A DNA stretch of 42,438 nucleotides from Acidimicrobiia bacterium (GTDB lineage: Bacteria > Actinomycetota > Acidimicrobiia > IMCC26256 > PALSA-610). The notes under the pieces are model-generated. The model was not told where the DNA came from. It did not search any database and was given only the letters and a program-made list of their open reading frames with translations. Positions 1-8,529 of the stretch are shown piece after piece (the stretch's first letter is position 1; each line of letters opens with the position of its first letter). The stretch covers positions 1 to 42,438 of the forward strand of contig DATBAK010000027.1 in NCBI GenBank assembly GCA_036271555.1, given 5' to 3'. The translations under genes were made by a program, and so were the position numbers.

Positions 1-275
1 GCGGTGACCGTGAGCCGCAGGCGCGCCTCGCGCAGGTCGTTCGCGGTGAGCACCGCGTCGGCCGCGGCGCGCAGGTCGCCCGTCGACGGCAGCGAGATGC
101 CGAGTCCGGCGGCCGAGTGCGCGAGCCGTTCGAGGTGACGGCGCCAGGCAAACGGCACGCCGCCGTACACGCGCAGCGTCTCGAAGACGCCGTCGCCGAC
201 GACGAGACCGCGGTCGAGCGGCGAGAGCCGCGCCGCGCCGGCCTCGACGAGCTCGCCGTCGACCCAGACGATCAC
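1..275 (-). CDS. pabC: Aminodeoxychorismate lyase / class IV aminotransferase (N-terminal part, runs off window)
   Basis: Only the first 91 codons lie in the window; the gene continues past the left edge. The minus-strand reading begins VIVWVDGELVEAG and carries LSPLDRGLVVGDGVFETLRV, the typical N-terminal block of fold-type IV PLP enzymes such as PabC, DAAT and BCAT. The GTG start at 275 lies 15 bases beyond the pabB stop, so the two genes form one transcript. PabC releases pyruvate from 4-amino-4-deoxychorismate to give p-aminobenzoate in folate synthesis. The fragment alone could also be a D-amino-acid or branched-chain aminotransferase, because the PLP lysine and substrate-specific residues are mostly outside the window. 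The adjacent pabB makes PabC by far the likeliest call. Confidence 0.85.
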   Translation of the reverse strand, partial: MIVWVDGELVEAGAARLSPLDRGLVVGDGVFETLRVYGGVPFAWRRHLERLAHSAAGLGISLPSTGDLRAAADAVLTANDLREARLRLTVT

Positions 276-290
276 GCGATCACGAATCGC

Positions 291-1538
291 TCAGGGTCGC
301 GCCGACGTCGGTGCGACCGACGCGCCGTCGGGACCCGCGGCTGCGAGCAGTCGCGCCGCCTTCAGCTCGGTCTCCGCCCACTCGCTCCGGGCATCGGAGT
401 CGGCCACGATCCCGCCGCCGACGCCGAGGTCGGTGTGGCCGCCGCTGATCGTGAACGTGCGGATCGCGACCGCGAGCTCCGCGGCGCGCTCGTCGACGTC
501 GATCCATCCGATCGCGCCGCAGTACACGCCGCGCCGAACCGGCTCGAGGTCCTCGATCGCCTGCATCACGCGCGGCTTCGGCGCGCCGGTGATCGACGCG
601 GGCGGGAAGGTCGCGTGGATCAGGTCGGCGAGCCCGACCGACTCGCGCCGGCGCCCCTCGATCGTGCTCACGAGGTGGAACAGGCCCGGGTGCTCCTCGA
701 GCGCGGCGAGCTCGAGCGTGCGCACGGAGCCCGGCTCGCACACGCGCCCGAGGTCGTTGCGCGCGAGATCGACGATCATCACGTGCTCGGCGCGGTCCTT
801 CGTGCTGCCGAGCAGCGCCGCGCGATCCGCGTGCGTGCCCTTGATCGGTCGCGTCGTCACGCGCGTGCCGCGCAGTGAGAGGAACAGCTCGGGTGACGCG
901 CACACGACCGCCGGGCAGTACGGCGCTTCGCGACCGAACGTCATCAGCGCGAGGTGCGGCGCGGGGTTCTGCCGGTCGAGCGCGAGGTAGAGCGCGCGCG
1001 GATCCGCGGCGCGCGGTGTCGAGAGTCGGCGCGTGAGGTTCACCTGGTAGCACTCGCCCGCGTCGAGCAGACCGTGGATCGACTTCACGCCCTCGACGTA
1101 CGCGACGCGGTCGAGGCTCGACGTCCAGTGCTCGAGGCCGACCGGTTGCGTTCGCAGCTCCGAGCGGCGCGCATTCCACAGTGCGCGCTCGAGGCACAGC
1201 CGCGCGAGCCCGGTGCCTTCGACGACCGGCTCCTCGCCGGGCGTGAAGCGCACGCACGCGTCGTAGCGCGCGAGCGCGAGGTCGGGGATGGCGCGATCGG
1301 CCGCGGCCCAGGGCACGACCCGCTCGACCGCCCGGCCGAGGTCGTAGGCGAGGAAGCCGGCCCACCAGCCGCCTTCGCGCTCGATGGCGTCGAGCGCACG
1401 GAAGCCGTCGACCCCGTGGGCGACCCGCACGTGGGCGGGCTCGGCGGCGACGATCGTGCTCGCGCCGTCCCGGACGACCGCAACACCCGCCTCGAGCGAC
1501 AGCTGCTCGAGCAGGGCAGGTACCGACAGCGCCTGCAC
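291..1538 (-). CDS. pabB: Aminodeoxychorismate synthase component I
   Basis: This is a 415-residue chorismate-binding enzyme. It aminates chorismate to 4-amino-4-deoxychorismate using ammonia from a PabA-type glutaminase, which is not in this window. The motif PIKGT is at residues 231-235. The lysine (K233) at this place separates PabB from anthranilate synthase TrpE, which has alanine there. The family signature SITGAPK is at 315-321, followed by the Glu-rich C-terminal catalytic block. The protein is on the short side for PabB, with a reduced N-terminal region. The GTG start is supported by a TAAACT hexamer exactly 6 bases upstream, which suggests a leaderless mRNA. It is followed by pabC and is divergent from the acyl-CoA dehydrogenase. 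Confidence 0.93.
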   Translation of the reverse strand: MQALSVPALLEQLSLEAGVAVVRDGASTIVAAEPAHVRVAHGVDGFRALDAIEREGGWWAGFLAYDLGRAVERVVPWAAADRAIPDLALARYDACVRFTPGEEPVVEGTGLARLCLERALWNARRSELRTQPVGLEHWTSSLDRVAYVEGVKSIHGLLDAGECYQVNLTRRLSTPRAADPRALYLALDRQNPAPHLALMTFGREAPYCPAVVCASPELFLSLRGTRVTTRPIKGTHADRAALLGSTKDRAEHVMIVDLARNDLGRVCEPGSVRTLELAALEEHPGLFHLVSTIEGRRRESVGLADLIHATFPPASITGAPKPRVMQAIEDLEPVRRGVYCGAIGWIDVDERAAELAVAIRTFTISGGHTDLGVGGGIVADSDARSEWAETELKAARLLAAAGPDGASVAPTSARP

Positions 1539-1544
1539 CCACGG

Positions 1545-1550
1545 AGTTTA
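1545..1550 (-). promoter_or_regulatory. Probable -10 hexamer of pabB (leaderless)
   Basis: On the minus strand TAAACT, preceded by CCGG, ends 6 bases before the GTG start of pabB. This spacing would place transcription start at the start codon. No convincing -35 hexamer was recognised. Confidence 0.5.
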
Positions 1551-1603
1551 CCGGCCGCACTCGCGGGCGTTCGCCGCTCGCGCGCTCCCGCCGGAACGCC
1601 ACA

Positions 1604-2755
1604 ATGGCGACCATGAACTACGACCTCTCAGAGGAGCAGGAACAGTTCCGGAAGGTCGTGCGCGACTTCGCCGAGTCGGAGATCGCGCCGCACGCCGCGC
1701 AGTGGGACCGCGACGAGGTGTTTCCGGTCGACACCGTGCTCGCCATGGGGGAGCTCGGTCTCTTCGGACTGCCGTTCCCGGCCGAGTACGGCGGCTCCGA
1801 CAGCGACTTCCTCACGTACTGCCTCGCGATCGAGGAGATCGCGCGCGTCGACTCGTCGATGGCGATCACGCTCGAAGCCGGCGTCAGCCTCGGCGCGACC
1901 CCGTTCTTCCTGTCGGGTACCGAAGCGCAGAAGCAGGAGTACCTCGTGCCGATGGTGGCGGGCCGTGTGCTCGGTGCCTTCGGTCTCACCGAGGCCGAAG
2001 CGGGCTCGGACGCCGGCGCGACGCGCACGAAGGCGACGCTCGACGGCGACGAGTGGGTCGTCGACGGCAGCAAGACGTTCATCACGAACTCGGGTACGGC
2101 GATCACGAAGTGCGTGACGATCACCGCGCGCACGGGCCCCGACGAGATCTCGAACATCGTGGTCGACGCGGGCGCGCCCGGCTTCGAGGTCGCGCCGCCG
2201 TACCGGAAGCTCGGCTGGCACGCGAGCGACACGCACGAGCTCAACTTCAGCGAGTGCCGCGTTCCCGCGGACCATCTGCTCGGTGCGCGCGGCCGCGGCT
2301 TCCAGACGTTCCTCGCGATCCTCGACGGCGGTCGCGTCGCGATCGCCGCGCTCGCGGTCGGCCTCGCGCAGGCATGTCTCGACGCGTCGCTCGCGTACGC
2401 GCGCGAGCGCCAGGCGTTCGGCGGACCGATCGGCCGCTTCCAGTCGATCGCGTTCAAGTGCAGCGACATGGCGCTCGCCGTCGAGAACGCGCGCAACCTC
2501 ACGTACAAGGCCGCGTGGCTGCGCGATCAGGGTCGGCCGCACCGTCAGGCCGCGGCGATGGCGAAGCTCTACTCGAGCGAGGTCGCGGTGAGCGCGACGC
2601 GCGACGCGGTGCAGATCCACGGCGGCTACGGCTTCATGGAGGATTCGCCGGTGAGTCGCCTGTACCGCGACGCGAAGATCCTCGAGATCGGCGAAGGCAC
2701 GAGTGAGATCCAGCGCCTGGTGCTGGCCCGGGGCCTCGACCTGCCCGTGGAGTAG
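1604..2755 (+). CDS. Acyl-CoA dehydrogenase (short-chain type, FadE25-like)
   Basis: This 383-residue flavoprotein is of normal length for the family. It would oxidise acyl-CoA to trans-2-enoyl-CoA with FAD and pass electrons to ETF. The N-terminal helical domain begins YDLSEEQEQFRKVVRDFAE. The substrate/FAD signature FGLTEAEAGSDAG lies near residues 126-138 and the FAD segment QIHGGYGF near 344-351. The catalytic base is E364 in the C-terminal GEGTSEIQR block, the position used by short-chain enzymes. Two ATG starts are possible, at 1604 and at 1613; the second begins MNYDLSEEQ and fits the family N-terminus equally well. In Mycobacterium the related fadE25 sits near the same LCP gene, so the pairing is probably ancestral. 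Exact chain length specificity cannot be read from sequence. Confidence 0.93.
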   Translation: MATMNYDLSEEQEQFRKVVRDFAESEIAPHAAQWDRDEVFPVDTVLAMGELGLFGLPFPAEYGGSDSDFLTYCLAIEEIARVDSSMAITLEAGVSLGATPFFLSGTEAQKQEYLVPMVAGRVLGAFGLTEAEAGSDAGATRTKATLDGDEWVVDGSKTFITNSGTAITKCVTITARTGPDEISNIVVDAGAPGFEVAPPYRKLGWHASDTHELNFSECRVPADHLLGARGRGFQTFLAILDGGRVAIAALAVGLAQACLDASLAYARERQAFGGPIGRFQSIAFKCSDMALAVENARNLTYKAAWLRDQGRPHRQAAAMAKLYSSEVAVSATRDAVQIHGGYGFMEDSPVSRLYRDAKILEIGEGTSEIQRLVLARGLDLPVE

Positions 2756-2772
2756 TAGCGCTCGCGCCGGAA

Positions 2773-2794
2773 CGGGCGGTTCGCGGACCGCCCG
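2773..2794 (+). terminator. Hairpin after acyl-CoA dehydrogenase
   Basis: There is a perfect 8-bp inverted repeat, CGGGCGGT and ACCGCCCG, with a 6-base loop TCGCGG, 18 bases after the stop codon. It has no U-tract, as is usual for high-GC actinobacterial terminators. Confidence 0.6.
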
Positions 2795-2819
2795 ACTCGC
2801 TCCCATCGCGCGTCGCGGA

Positions 2820-2843
2820 GCGGCGAGCGCAGCGAGCGTGACC
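2820..2843 (+). repeat. Dispersed 24-bp intergenic repeat, copy A
   Basis: The core GGCGAGCGCAGCGAG is part of a 24-base element that recurs at 6896-6919 (2 differences) and 20545-20568 (3 differences). All copies are on the plus strand in or next to intergenic DNA. The identity with copy B extends a few bases further left, to 2817. Confidence 0.6.
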
Positions 2844-2866
2844 ATGGAGATGGCGGCCTCGGCCAC

Positions 2867-2872
2867 TACGCT
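2867..2872 (+). promoter_or_regulatory. Probable -10 hexamer of LCP gene
   Basis: TACGCT (TANNNT pattern) ends 9 bases before the GTG start at 2882. No Shine-Dalgarno sequence is visible, so a near-leaderless transcript is likely. Confidence 0.4.
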
Positions 2873-2881
2873 CGACGCGCT

Positions 2882-4375
2882 GTGGCCCCCCTCCGAGCAG
2901 AGTCGCTGCGGTCGCAGTGGCATGCGTTCGCCGCCCGCTTCGTCACCGCCCTCCTCGTCGTGTCGGTCATCACCGCGGGCGGCATCGGCTACGCGTACTG
3001 GTTCGCGAACGACCAGATCGTGAACCACACGAAGTCGGTCGTGATCGACAAGAAGGTGCTGCCGGACGTCAAGCCCACGCAGCCCGCGAACTATCTCATC
3101 GTCGGTTCGGACAGCCGCGCGTTCGTGAACGACCCGATCGCGCAGGAGCACTTCGGCGACCCGAAGTACCAGACCGGCCAGCGGTCGGACACGATCATGG
3201 TCGCCCACATCGATCCGAAGGCGCCGAACAAAGGCTTCCTGCTCTCGATCCCACGCGACCTCTGGGTGAACATCCCGGGCCACGGTCAGCAGCGGATCAA
3301 CGCGGCGTACAACTTCGGCCCGACGACGTTGATCCAGACGATCGAGCAGAACTTCGACGTCACGATCAACCACTATCTCGAGGTCGGCTTCGCGACCTTC
3401 GCGCAGATGGTGGACGCGATCGGCTCGGTGCACATCTTCTTCCCGACCCCCGCGTTCGACAAGTACACCGGTCTGTACATCAAGAACCCGGGGTGCGTCG
3501 CGCTGAACGGTCTCGAAGCGCTCGAGTACGTGCGCTCGCGCCACTACAAGTACCCCACCGCGTCGCACGGTGGTTCCGACCCGAACAACTGGTACGAGGA
3601 GCCCGACTCCGACTTCGGGCGCATCCGCCGCCAGCAGTACTTCATCCGCTCGCTCGCGCAGGAGGCGATCAGCAAGGGCGCGCGCAACCCGTTCACCGCC
3701 AAGGCGTTGCTCCAGAAGACGGTGCCGAACCTCGTGCGTGACAGCGGCATGGGTCTGAACGACTTCCTCTCGCTCGTGCGCGCGTTCCGCAGCGTGGACC
3801 CGACGGCGGTGGTGATGGACACGCTCCCGGTCACCGAGGGTCATGTCGACGGCAACGACGTGCTCTTCATCGATCAGGCGAAGGCGGCGCCGTACCTGCA
3901 GCAGCTGCGGACCTTCATCTCGCAGACGAAGCCGGCCAAGGTGCCCGACATCGCGCCGAACGACATCACGGTCCAGGTTCTGAACGGCTCGGGCGTGAAA
4001 GGCATCGCGGGGGCGACGAAGACGGCGCTCACCGGCTTCGGTTTCGCCGACGGTGGCGCCGCCGGTGACGCCGACCGGAGCGACTACGCGCAGACCGAGG
4101 TGCGCTACGTGCCCGGCGCGCTCGGCAAGGCCCAGGTCGTCGCGTCGTATCTGGGCGTCGGCAAGCTCGTGGCGCTCCCGAGCGCGAGCAGCGCGTCGGC
4201 CCAGGTGCTCGTGGTGCTCGGCCGGGACTTCAACATCCAGGCGGTGTCCAAGCCGGGCTCGCACCCGACCGTCGTCTCCTCGACGAGCAGCACGCTGCCC
4301 GCGAACCCCGGCTCGACGCCGGGCCTCACCACGCCGACCACCGTCGCCGGAAAGCCCCAGGTCGGCTGCGGCTGA
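2882..4375 (+). CDS. LytR-CpsA-Psr (LCP) family cell-wall polymer ligase with LytR_C domain
   Basis: This 497-residue protein has one N-terminal membrane anchor (about residues 14-36), so the rest faces the outside. LCP enzymes transfer polyprenyl-linked glycopolymers to peptidoglycan. The LCP domain spans about residues 60-290 and shows the conserved Arg/Asp residues that bind the polyprenyl pyrophosphate: SDSR, RSDTIMV, SIPRDLWV, QQRINAAY, ALEYVRSRH and GRIRRQQ. A LytR_C domain begins at DITVQVLNGSGVKG, about residue 360, and a Ser/Thr/Pro-rich tail ends at PQVGCG. The GTG start is chosen because it directly precedes the cytoplasmic stub and anchor. The following genes make nucleotide sugars and glycosyltransferases, which fits a role in attaching the resulting polymer to the wall. 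Confidence 0.92.
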   Translation: MAPLRAESLRSQWHAFAARFVTALLVVSVITAGGIGYAYWFANDQIVNHTKSVVIDKKVLPDVKPTQPANYLIVGSDSRAFVNDPIAQEHFGDPKYQTGQRSDTIMVAHIDPKAPNKGFLLSIPRDLWVNIPGHGQQRINAAYNFGPTTLIQTIEQNFDVTINHYLEVGFATFAQMVDAIGSVHIFFPTPAFDKYTGLYIKNPGCVALNGLEALEYVRSRHYKYPTASHGGSDPNNWYEEPDSDFGRIRRQQYFIRSLAQEAISKGARNPFTAKALLQKTVPNLVRDSGMGLNDFLSLVRAFRSVDPTAVVMDTLPVTEGHVDGNDVLFIDQAKAAPYLQQLRTFISQTKPAKVPDIAPNDITVQVLNGSGVKGIAGATKTALTGFGFADGGAAGDADRSDYAQTEVRYVPGALGKAQVVASYLGVGKLVALPSASSASAQVLVVLGRDFNIQAVSKPGSHPTVVSSTSSTLPANPGSTPGLTTPTTVAGKPQVGCG

Positions 4376-4376
4376 C

Positions 4377-4406
4377 GAGGCCCCGACAGGGATACGAAAG
4401 GGCCTC
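4377..4406 (+). terminator. Possible terminator after LCP gene
   Basis: The inverted repeat GAGGCCC and GGGCCTC (7 bp, 16-base loop) starts just after the stop codon. The long loop and missing U-tract make it a moderate candidate. It directly precedes a -10-like TAGACT for the next gene. Confidence 0.4.
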
Positions 4407-4407
4407 C

Positions 4408-4413
4408 TAGACT
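4408..4413 (+). promoter_or_regulatory. Possible -10 hexamer of ugd-uxs operon
   Basis: TAGACT lies about 92 bases upstream of the ugd GTG start, implying a leader of roughly 85 bases. That leader could encode a 15-residue peptide from GTG 4428 to TGA 4475 containing two cysteines. No translation signal supports the peptide. A good Shine-Dalgarno AAGGAG (4494-4499) precedes ugd. Confidence 0.35.
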
Positions 4414-4505
4414 CAGCCCGCATCCCCGTGGCCGCACCGGGTTCGACTTGCGTCGGGGGGCGCGGGTGCCGATGAGTCCACCGTGAACTCTGCAAGGAGC
4501 CGGGC

Positions 4506-5798
4506 GTGAAGGTCGCCGTCATCGGAGCGGGTTATGTCGGCCTGACGACCGCCGCCTGCCTGGCCTCGCTGGGCCACGACGTCGCCTGTGCCGACATCGA
4601 CGTGGACCGGGTGAAGCGGCTCAACGCCGGCGACATCCCGATCCGTGAGGAAGGTCTGCCGCAGCTCGTCGGCGCGGGGCTCGCGGCGCGCCGGCTCTCG
4701 TTCGTCGTCGGGGCCGCGAAGGCGGTCGGCGGCGCGGAGCTCGTCTTCCTCTGCGTGCCGACGCCCCAGGGCGATGACGGCGCGGCCGACCTCTCGTACG
4801 TCGAGACCGCGGCGCGCGAGATCGCGCCCGCGCTCGCGTCGGGCGCGTGCGTCGTGAACAAGTCGACGATGCCCGTCGGCTCGACGCGGCGCGTGCAGCA
4901 GATCCTCGGCGAGTCCGGTGCCGCGCTCGACCGCGTGACCGTCGCCTCGAACCCCGAGTTCCTGCGCGAGGGCGCGGCGGTCCGCGACTTCCTGAACCCC
5001 GACCGCATCGTGATCGGCTGCGACGACCCCGCGGCCGCGGTGCGCATCTCCGACCTCTACCGCGCGGTCCGCGCGCCGGTGCTCGTCACCGACCCCGCGT
5101 CCGCGGAGATGATCAAGTACGCGTCCAACGCGTTCCTCGCCACGAAGATCTCGTTCATCAACGCGATCGCGAACCTCTGCGAGTCGGTCGACGCCGACGT
5201 GCGCGAGGTCGCGCTCGGCATGGGCTACGACAAGCGCATCGGCTTCGAGTTCCTGCACCCCGGTCCGGGCTACGGCGGGTCGTGCTTCCCGAAGGACACC
5301 GCCGCGCTCATGTACACCGCGACGCAGGCGGGCTACGACTTCGGTCTGCTCGAAGGTGTGCAAGAGGTCAACCGCGCGCAGCACGAGCGCATGGTGTCGA
5401 AGATCGTGCACGCGGCCGGCGGCGACGTCGACGGGCTGCGCGTCGCGGTCTGGGGCCTCACGTTCAAGGCCGACACCGACGACATGCGCGACTCACCGGC
5501 ACTCGTGATCGCGCGCCGGCTCGTCGAGCTCGGCGCGAAGGTGCGCGGCTACGACCCCGCCGTCGACACGGGCACCGATCGCATGCCCGCGGGCATCGAG
5601 GTCTGCGCGGACGCCTTCGAAGTGTGCGATGGTGCGCACGTGCTCGCCGTGCTGACCGAATGGGACGAGTTCCGCTGGCTCGATTTCGACCGCGTGCGCT
5701 CGACCATGGCGTCGCCCGCGATCGTCGACACCCGCAATCTGCTCGACCCCGCCGCGCTGCGACGCCGCGGATTCGTGTACACCGGGGTCGGGCGCTGA
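4506..5798 (+). CDS. ugd: UDP-glucose 6-dehydrogenase
   Basis: This 430-residue enzyme is of standard length. It oxidises UDP-glucose to UDP-glucuronate with two NAD+. The N-terminal Rossmann signature is VIGAGYVGL (residues 5-13). The cofactor and substrate segments [21 protein letters not shown] and [10 protein letters not shown] follow, and the linker [20 protein letters not shown] joins the two Rossmann domains. The catalytic cysteine is C260 in [10 protein letters not shown]. The C-terminal UDP-binding domain starts near [18 protein letters not shown]. The GTG start has an AAGGAG six bases upstream. The stop codon overlaps the start of the next gene, UDP-xylose synthase, so the product is probably passed straight on. 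Confidence 0.95.
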   Translation: MKVAVIGAGYVGLTTAACLASLGHDVACADIDVDRVKRLNAGDIPIREEGLPQLVGAGLAARRLSFVVGAAKAVGGAELVFLCVPTPQGDDGAADLSYVETAAREIAPALASGACVVNKSTMPVGSTRRVQQILGESGAALDRVTVASNPEFLREGAAVRDFLNPDRIVIGCDDPAAAVRISDLYRAVRAPVLVTDPASAEMIKYASNAFLATKISFINAIANLCESVDADVREVALGMGYDKRIGFEFLHPGPGYGGSCFPKDTAALMYTATQAGYDFGLLEGVQEVNRAQHERMVSKIVHAAGGDVDGLRVAVWGLTFKADTDDMRDSPALVIARRLVELGAKVRGYDPAVDTGTDRMPAGIEVCADAFEVCDGAHVLAVLTEWDEFRWLDFDRVRSTMASPAIVDTRNLLDPAALRRRGFVYTGVGR

Positions 5799-6745
5799 TG
5801 GCGCGGATCGTCGTGACCGGCGGTGCGGGTTTCGTCGGATCGCACCTCTGCGACACGCTGATCGAACGGGGCGACGAGGTCGTCTGCCTCGACAACTTCA
5901 TCACCGGCCGGCGCGAGAACGTCGCCCACCTGGAAGACGAGCGGCGCTTCGAGCTCGTCGAGTGCGACGTGTCGGTCGACATGCCCGTGTCCGGGCGCGT
6001 CGACGCGGTGATGCACTTCGCGAGCTGCGCGAGTCCCTTCGAGTACCTCGCGCATCCGTTCGAGACGCTCGACGCGGGATCGCTCGGCACGCGCCGCGCG
6101 CTCGAGCTCACGCGCGCGAACGACGCGCGCCTGCTGCTCGCGTCGACGAGCGAGGTCTACGGCGAGCCGCAGGTGCACCCGCAGGTCGAGTCGTACTGGG
6201 GCAACGTCAACCCGATCGGTCCCCGCTCGGTGTACGACGAGGCGAAGCGCTTCGCGGAGACGCTCACGATGGCGTATCACCGCGAGCTCGGGCTCGACAT
6301 CGGCATCGTGCGCATCTTCAACACGTACGGGCCGCGGCTGCGCTCCGCCGACGGCCGCGTCGTGTCGAACTTCCTCGTGCAGGCGATGGAGGGCCGGCCG
6401 CTCACGATCTACGGCGACGGCAGCCAGACCCGTTCGTACTGCTTCGTCGAGGACGAAGTGCGCGGCATCCTCGCGCTGCTCGACTCGGACGTGGTCGGAC
6501 CGGTGAACATCGGCAATCCCGACGAGTTCACGGTGTCGGAGCTCGCGCGACTCGTGCTCGAGCTGACCGGGTCGGCGTCCGAGATCGTGCACGAGCCGTT
6601 GCCGGTCGACGACCCAACGCGACGTCGTCCCGACATCACGCTCGCGCGCGAAGCGCTCGGTTGGGAGCCGGCGATCCCGCTGCGGATCGGGCTCGAGCGC
6701 ACCTACGAGTGGTACCAGAAGGAACGCGCGCGGAAAGGCATATGA
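5798..6745 (+). CDS. UDP-glucuronate decarboxylase (UDP-xylose synthase), extended SDR
   Basis: This 315-residue protein is an extended short-chain dehydrogenase. UXS enzymes oxidise, decarboxylate and re-reduce UDP-glucuronate to UDP-xylose. The NAD motif TGGAGFVGS is at residues 7-15. The catalytic set is S116-T-S-E119 followed by Y146 and K150. The stretch [20 protein letters not shown] is the diagnostic block of UXS and separates it from GalE and RmlB. The [12 protein letters not shown] region and the C-terminal domain are also intact. Its ATG overlaps the TGA of ugd by one base (TGATG), so translation is coupled. Because UGD supplies its substrate, the pair should make UDP-xylose. The destination of the xylose is unknown. 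Confidence 0.92.
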   Translation: MARIVVTGGAGFVGSHLCDTLIERGDEVVCLDNFITGRRENVAHLEDERRFELVECDVSVDMPVSGRVDAVMHFASCASPFEYLAHPFETLDAGSLGTRRALELTRANDARLLLASTSEVYGEPQVHPQVESYWGNVNPIGPRSVYDEAKRFAETLTMAYHRELGLDIGIVRIFNTYGPRLRSADGRVVSNFLVQAMEGRPLTIYGDGSQTRSYCFVEDEVRGILALLDSDVVGPVNIGNPDEFTVSELARLVLELTGSASEIVHEPLPVDDPTRRRPDITLAREALGWEPAIPLRIGLERTYEWYQKERARKGI

Positions 6746-6844
6746 GCAGTTCGCGCCTGCATCGCGAGCTGACCACGACTACGCGCTAGACATCGTCCCG
6801 GTGAGCAGCCCGGGGCCGGCAACAGCAGAAGCGGTGCCGCCACG

Positions 6845-6873
6845 ACGGGCGAGTCGCTTCGCGGCTCGTCCGT
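6845..6873 (+). terminator. Hairpin in ugd-uxs / GT2 intergenic region
   Basis: ACGGGCGAG pairs with CTCGTCCGT (9 bp including one G-T wobble) around a small inner CGC/GCG pairing. It lies in the 174-base gap after the UDP-xylose synthase and may end that transcript. Nothing else was recognised in this gap apart from repeat copy B. Confidence 0.4.
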
Positions 6874-6895
6874 GCCGGCGACTGAGGCGCCAGGA

Positions 6896-6919
6896 GCGGC
6901 GAGCGCAGCGAGTGCGACC
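6896..6919 (+). repeat. Dispersed 24-bp intergenic repeat, copy B
   Basis: Core GGCGAGCGCAGCGAG. It differs from copy C (20545-20568) at one base and from copy A (2820-2843) at two. It ends directly against the GTG start of the next glycosyltransferase, which argues against the longer upstream start at 6872 that would translate the repeat. Confidence 0.6.
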
Positions 6920-7624
6920 GTGAGCATCGCGTACAAGAAGCTCTCGGTCATCGTGCCGGTGCTGAACGAGCGAAACACGGTCGCCGAGATCGTGCGCCGC
7001 ATGCGCGCCGTCGAGCTGCCCGCGGGACTCGACCGCGAGATCGTCATCGTCGACGACGGCAGCACCGACGGCAGCGTCGACGTGTTGCACCAGCTGAACG
7101 ACAGCACGGTGCGCGTCGTCACGCACGGCACGAACCGCGGCAAGGGCGCGGCGGTGCGCACCGGCTTCGCGCACAGCAGCGGCGACCTCGTGCTCATCCA
7201 GGACGCCGACCTCGAGTACGACCCCGAGGACTGGCCGAAGCTGCTCGCGCCGGTGCTGCGCGGCAAGGCCGTCGTCGTGTACGGCTCGCGCTTCACGGGC
7301 GAGCGCCGCAACATGTTGTTCCTGCACTGGGTCGGGAACCGCTTCCTGTCGCTCGTGACGAACGTGCTCTACAACACGACGCTCTCCGACATGGAGACCT
7401 GTTACAAGCTCATCGACCGCTCGGTGCTCGAGGGTCTCGAGCTGAAGGCCGACCGCTTCGACATCGAGCCCGAGATCACCGCGAAGATTCTCAAGCGCCG
7501 CATCCGCATCTACGAGGTGCCGATCTCGTACGCGGGCCGCGAGTTCCACGAAGGCAAGAAGATCGCGTGGCACGACGGATTCGCGGCGCTCTGGATGCTC
7601 ATCAAGTGTCGTGTCGTCGAGTGA
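6920..7624 (+). CDS. Family 2 glycosyltransferase, polyprenol-phosphate sugar synthase type (DPM1-like)
   Basis: This is a 234-residue single GT-A domain without membrane segments. The reading is KLSVIVPVLNERNTV, then VIVDDGSTDGS and the DxD-containing LVLIQDADLEYDPEDW, which binds the nucleotide sugar and metal. The block NRFLSLVTNVLYNTTLSDMET and the later DRFDIEPEITAKILK are typical of enzymes that charge polyprenyl phosphate with mannose or glucose. A role in making lipid-linked sugar donors for the polytopic membrane proteins of this region is therefore likely but inferred. The GTG at 6920 is preferred; a GTG at 6872 would add 16 residues encoded mostly by a dispersed repeat. The 3' end overlaps the next gene by 14 bases. 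Confidence 0.88.
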   Translation: MSIAYKKLSVIVPVLNERNTVAEIVRRMRAVELPAGLDREIVIVDDGSTDGSVDVLHQLNDSTVRVVTHGTNRGKGAAVRTGFAHSSGDLVLIQDADLEYDPEDWPKLLAPVLRGKAVVVYGSRFTGERRNMLFLHWVGNRFLSLVTNVLYNTTLSDMETCYKLIDRSVLEGLELKADRFDIEPEITAKILKRRIRIYEVPISYAGREFHEGKKIAWHDGFAALWMLIKCRVVE

Positions 7625-8516
7625 GCCGGCGGCGCGGCTGACGCGCTGGGCCGCCGTCGTCCCCACCTACAACTACGGCGACGTGCTCGAGCCGAGTCTT
7701 CGCTCGATGGTCGCGGAGACGAGCGCGGGTCCGCCCGACCTCGTCGTCGTCGACAACGCGTCGACGGACGGATCGACCGACCGGCTGCGCGTCGCGATGC
7801 CCGAGGTGCGCCTGCTGCCGGCACCGGGCAACGTCGGCTACGCGCGCGCGGCGAACCTCGGCATCGCCGCCACCGACGCGCCGATCGTCGCGGTGCTGAA
7901 CGGCGACCTCGAGCTGCATGCGGGAGTCGCCGCGGCGATGCTCGCGGCGTTCGCCGCCGACGCGCGTCTCGGCGCGGTCGGTCCGCGAATGCTGAACCTC
8001 GACGGCTCGGTCTATCCGTCGGCGCGCTCCGACCCGGGCCTGTTCGTCGCGCTCGGGCACGCCGCGCTCGGGCTCGTGTGGAAGACGAACCCGTGGACCC
8101 GTCGCTACCGCCAGCTCGACGTCGACCCGACGGAGTCGCGCGACGTCGACTGGATCTCGGGCGCGGCGATGTGGCTGCGCCGCGAGGCGCTCGACGACGT
8201 CGGCGGATGGGACGAGCGCTACTTCATGTACATGGAGGACTTCGACCTGTGCCTGCGCCTGCGCCGGGCCGGGTGGCACGTCCGCTACGAGCCGGCCGGC
8301 GAGGTGGTGCACGTCCAGGGCGCGAGCACCTCGAAGCGCCCGTACCGGATGATCGCCGAGCACCACCGCTCGGTCTGGCGGTTCGCGACGCGCCGCTACC
8401 GCGGCTGGCGGCGGATCCTGCTCGTGCCGCTCGCGCCCGTGCTGCTCGTTCGGTGCATCGCCGCGATGGCCCAACACGCCTGGGGCCGGCCGAGCATGCC
8501 GAAGGTCACCGGCTAG
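7611..8516 (+). CDS. Family 2 glycosyltransferase, WbbL/rhamnosyltransferase-like
   Basis: This 301-residue GT-A enzyme contains AAVVPTYNYGD, LVVVDNASTDGS, GNVGYARAANLGI and VLNGDLEL. It then has the WbbL-type block DWISGAAMWLRREALDDVGG and a metal/acceptor motif FMYMEDFDLCLRLRRAGW. A hydrophobic C-terminal segment (about residues 272-290) may associate with the membrane. Mycobacterial WbbL transfers rhamnose in the arabinogalactan linker and lies next to a similar nucleotidyltransferase gene, so a cell-wall linker role is plausible. The rhamnose pathway itself is not in this window, and the true sugar could differ. The GTG start overlaps the previous gene by 14 bases. Confidence 0.88.
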   Translation: MSSSEPAARLTRWAAVVPTYNYGDVLEPSLRSMVAETSAGPPDLVVVDNASTDGSTDRLRVAMPEVRLLPAPGNVGYARAANLGIAATDAPIVAVLNGDLELHAGVAAAMLAAFAADARLGAVGPRMLNLDGSVYPSARSDPGLFVALGHAALGLVWKTNPWTRRYRQLDVDPTESRDVDWISGAAMWLRREALDDVGGWDERYFMYMEDFDLCLRLRRAGWHVRYEPAGEVVHVQGASTSKRPYRMIAEHHRSVWRFATRRYRGWRRILLVPLAPVLLVRCIAAMAQHAWGRPSMPKVTG

Positions 8517-8519
8517 CCT
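8514..8519 (+). promoter_or_regulatory. Probable -10 hexamer of the 8530 gene
   Basis: TAGCCT overlaps the stop codon of the previous gene and ends 10 bases before the ATG at 8530. It fits the near-leaderless pattern seen across the window. Confidence 0.4.
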
Positions 8520-8529
8520 GCCTCCGGTC

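Noticed and set aside
1628-4522. A minus-strand frame of more than 900 codons spanning the acyl-CoA dehydrogenase and LCP genes
   Set aside because: It covers two well-recognised plus-strand genes and their intergenic terminator, and its translation has no domain signature.
6742-6789. A 15-codon ORF after UDP-xylose synthase ([15 protein letters not shown])
   Set aside because: It overlaps the previous stop codon but has no conserved feature and no ribosome-binding site of its own. The gap looks non-coding.
6872-6919. Upstream extension of the DPM1-like glycosyltransferase to GTG 6872
   Set aside because: The added 16 residues are largely encoded by a dispersed repeat and are not expected in the family. 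GTG 6920 is directly before the conserved start.
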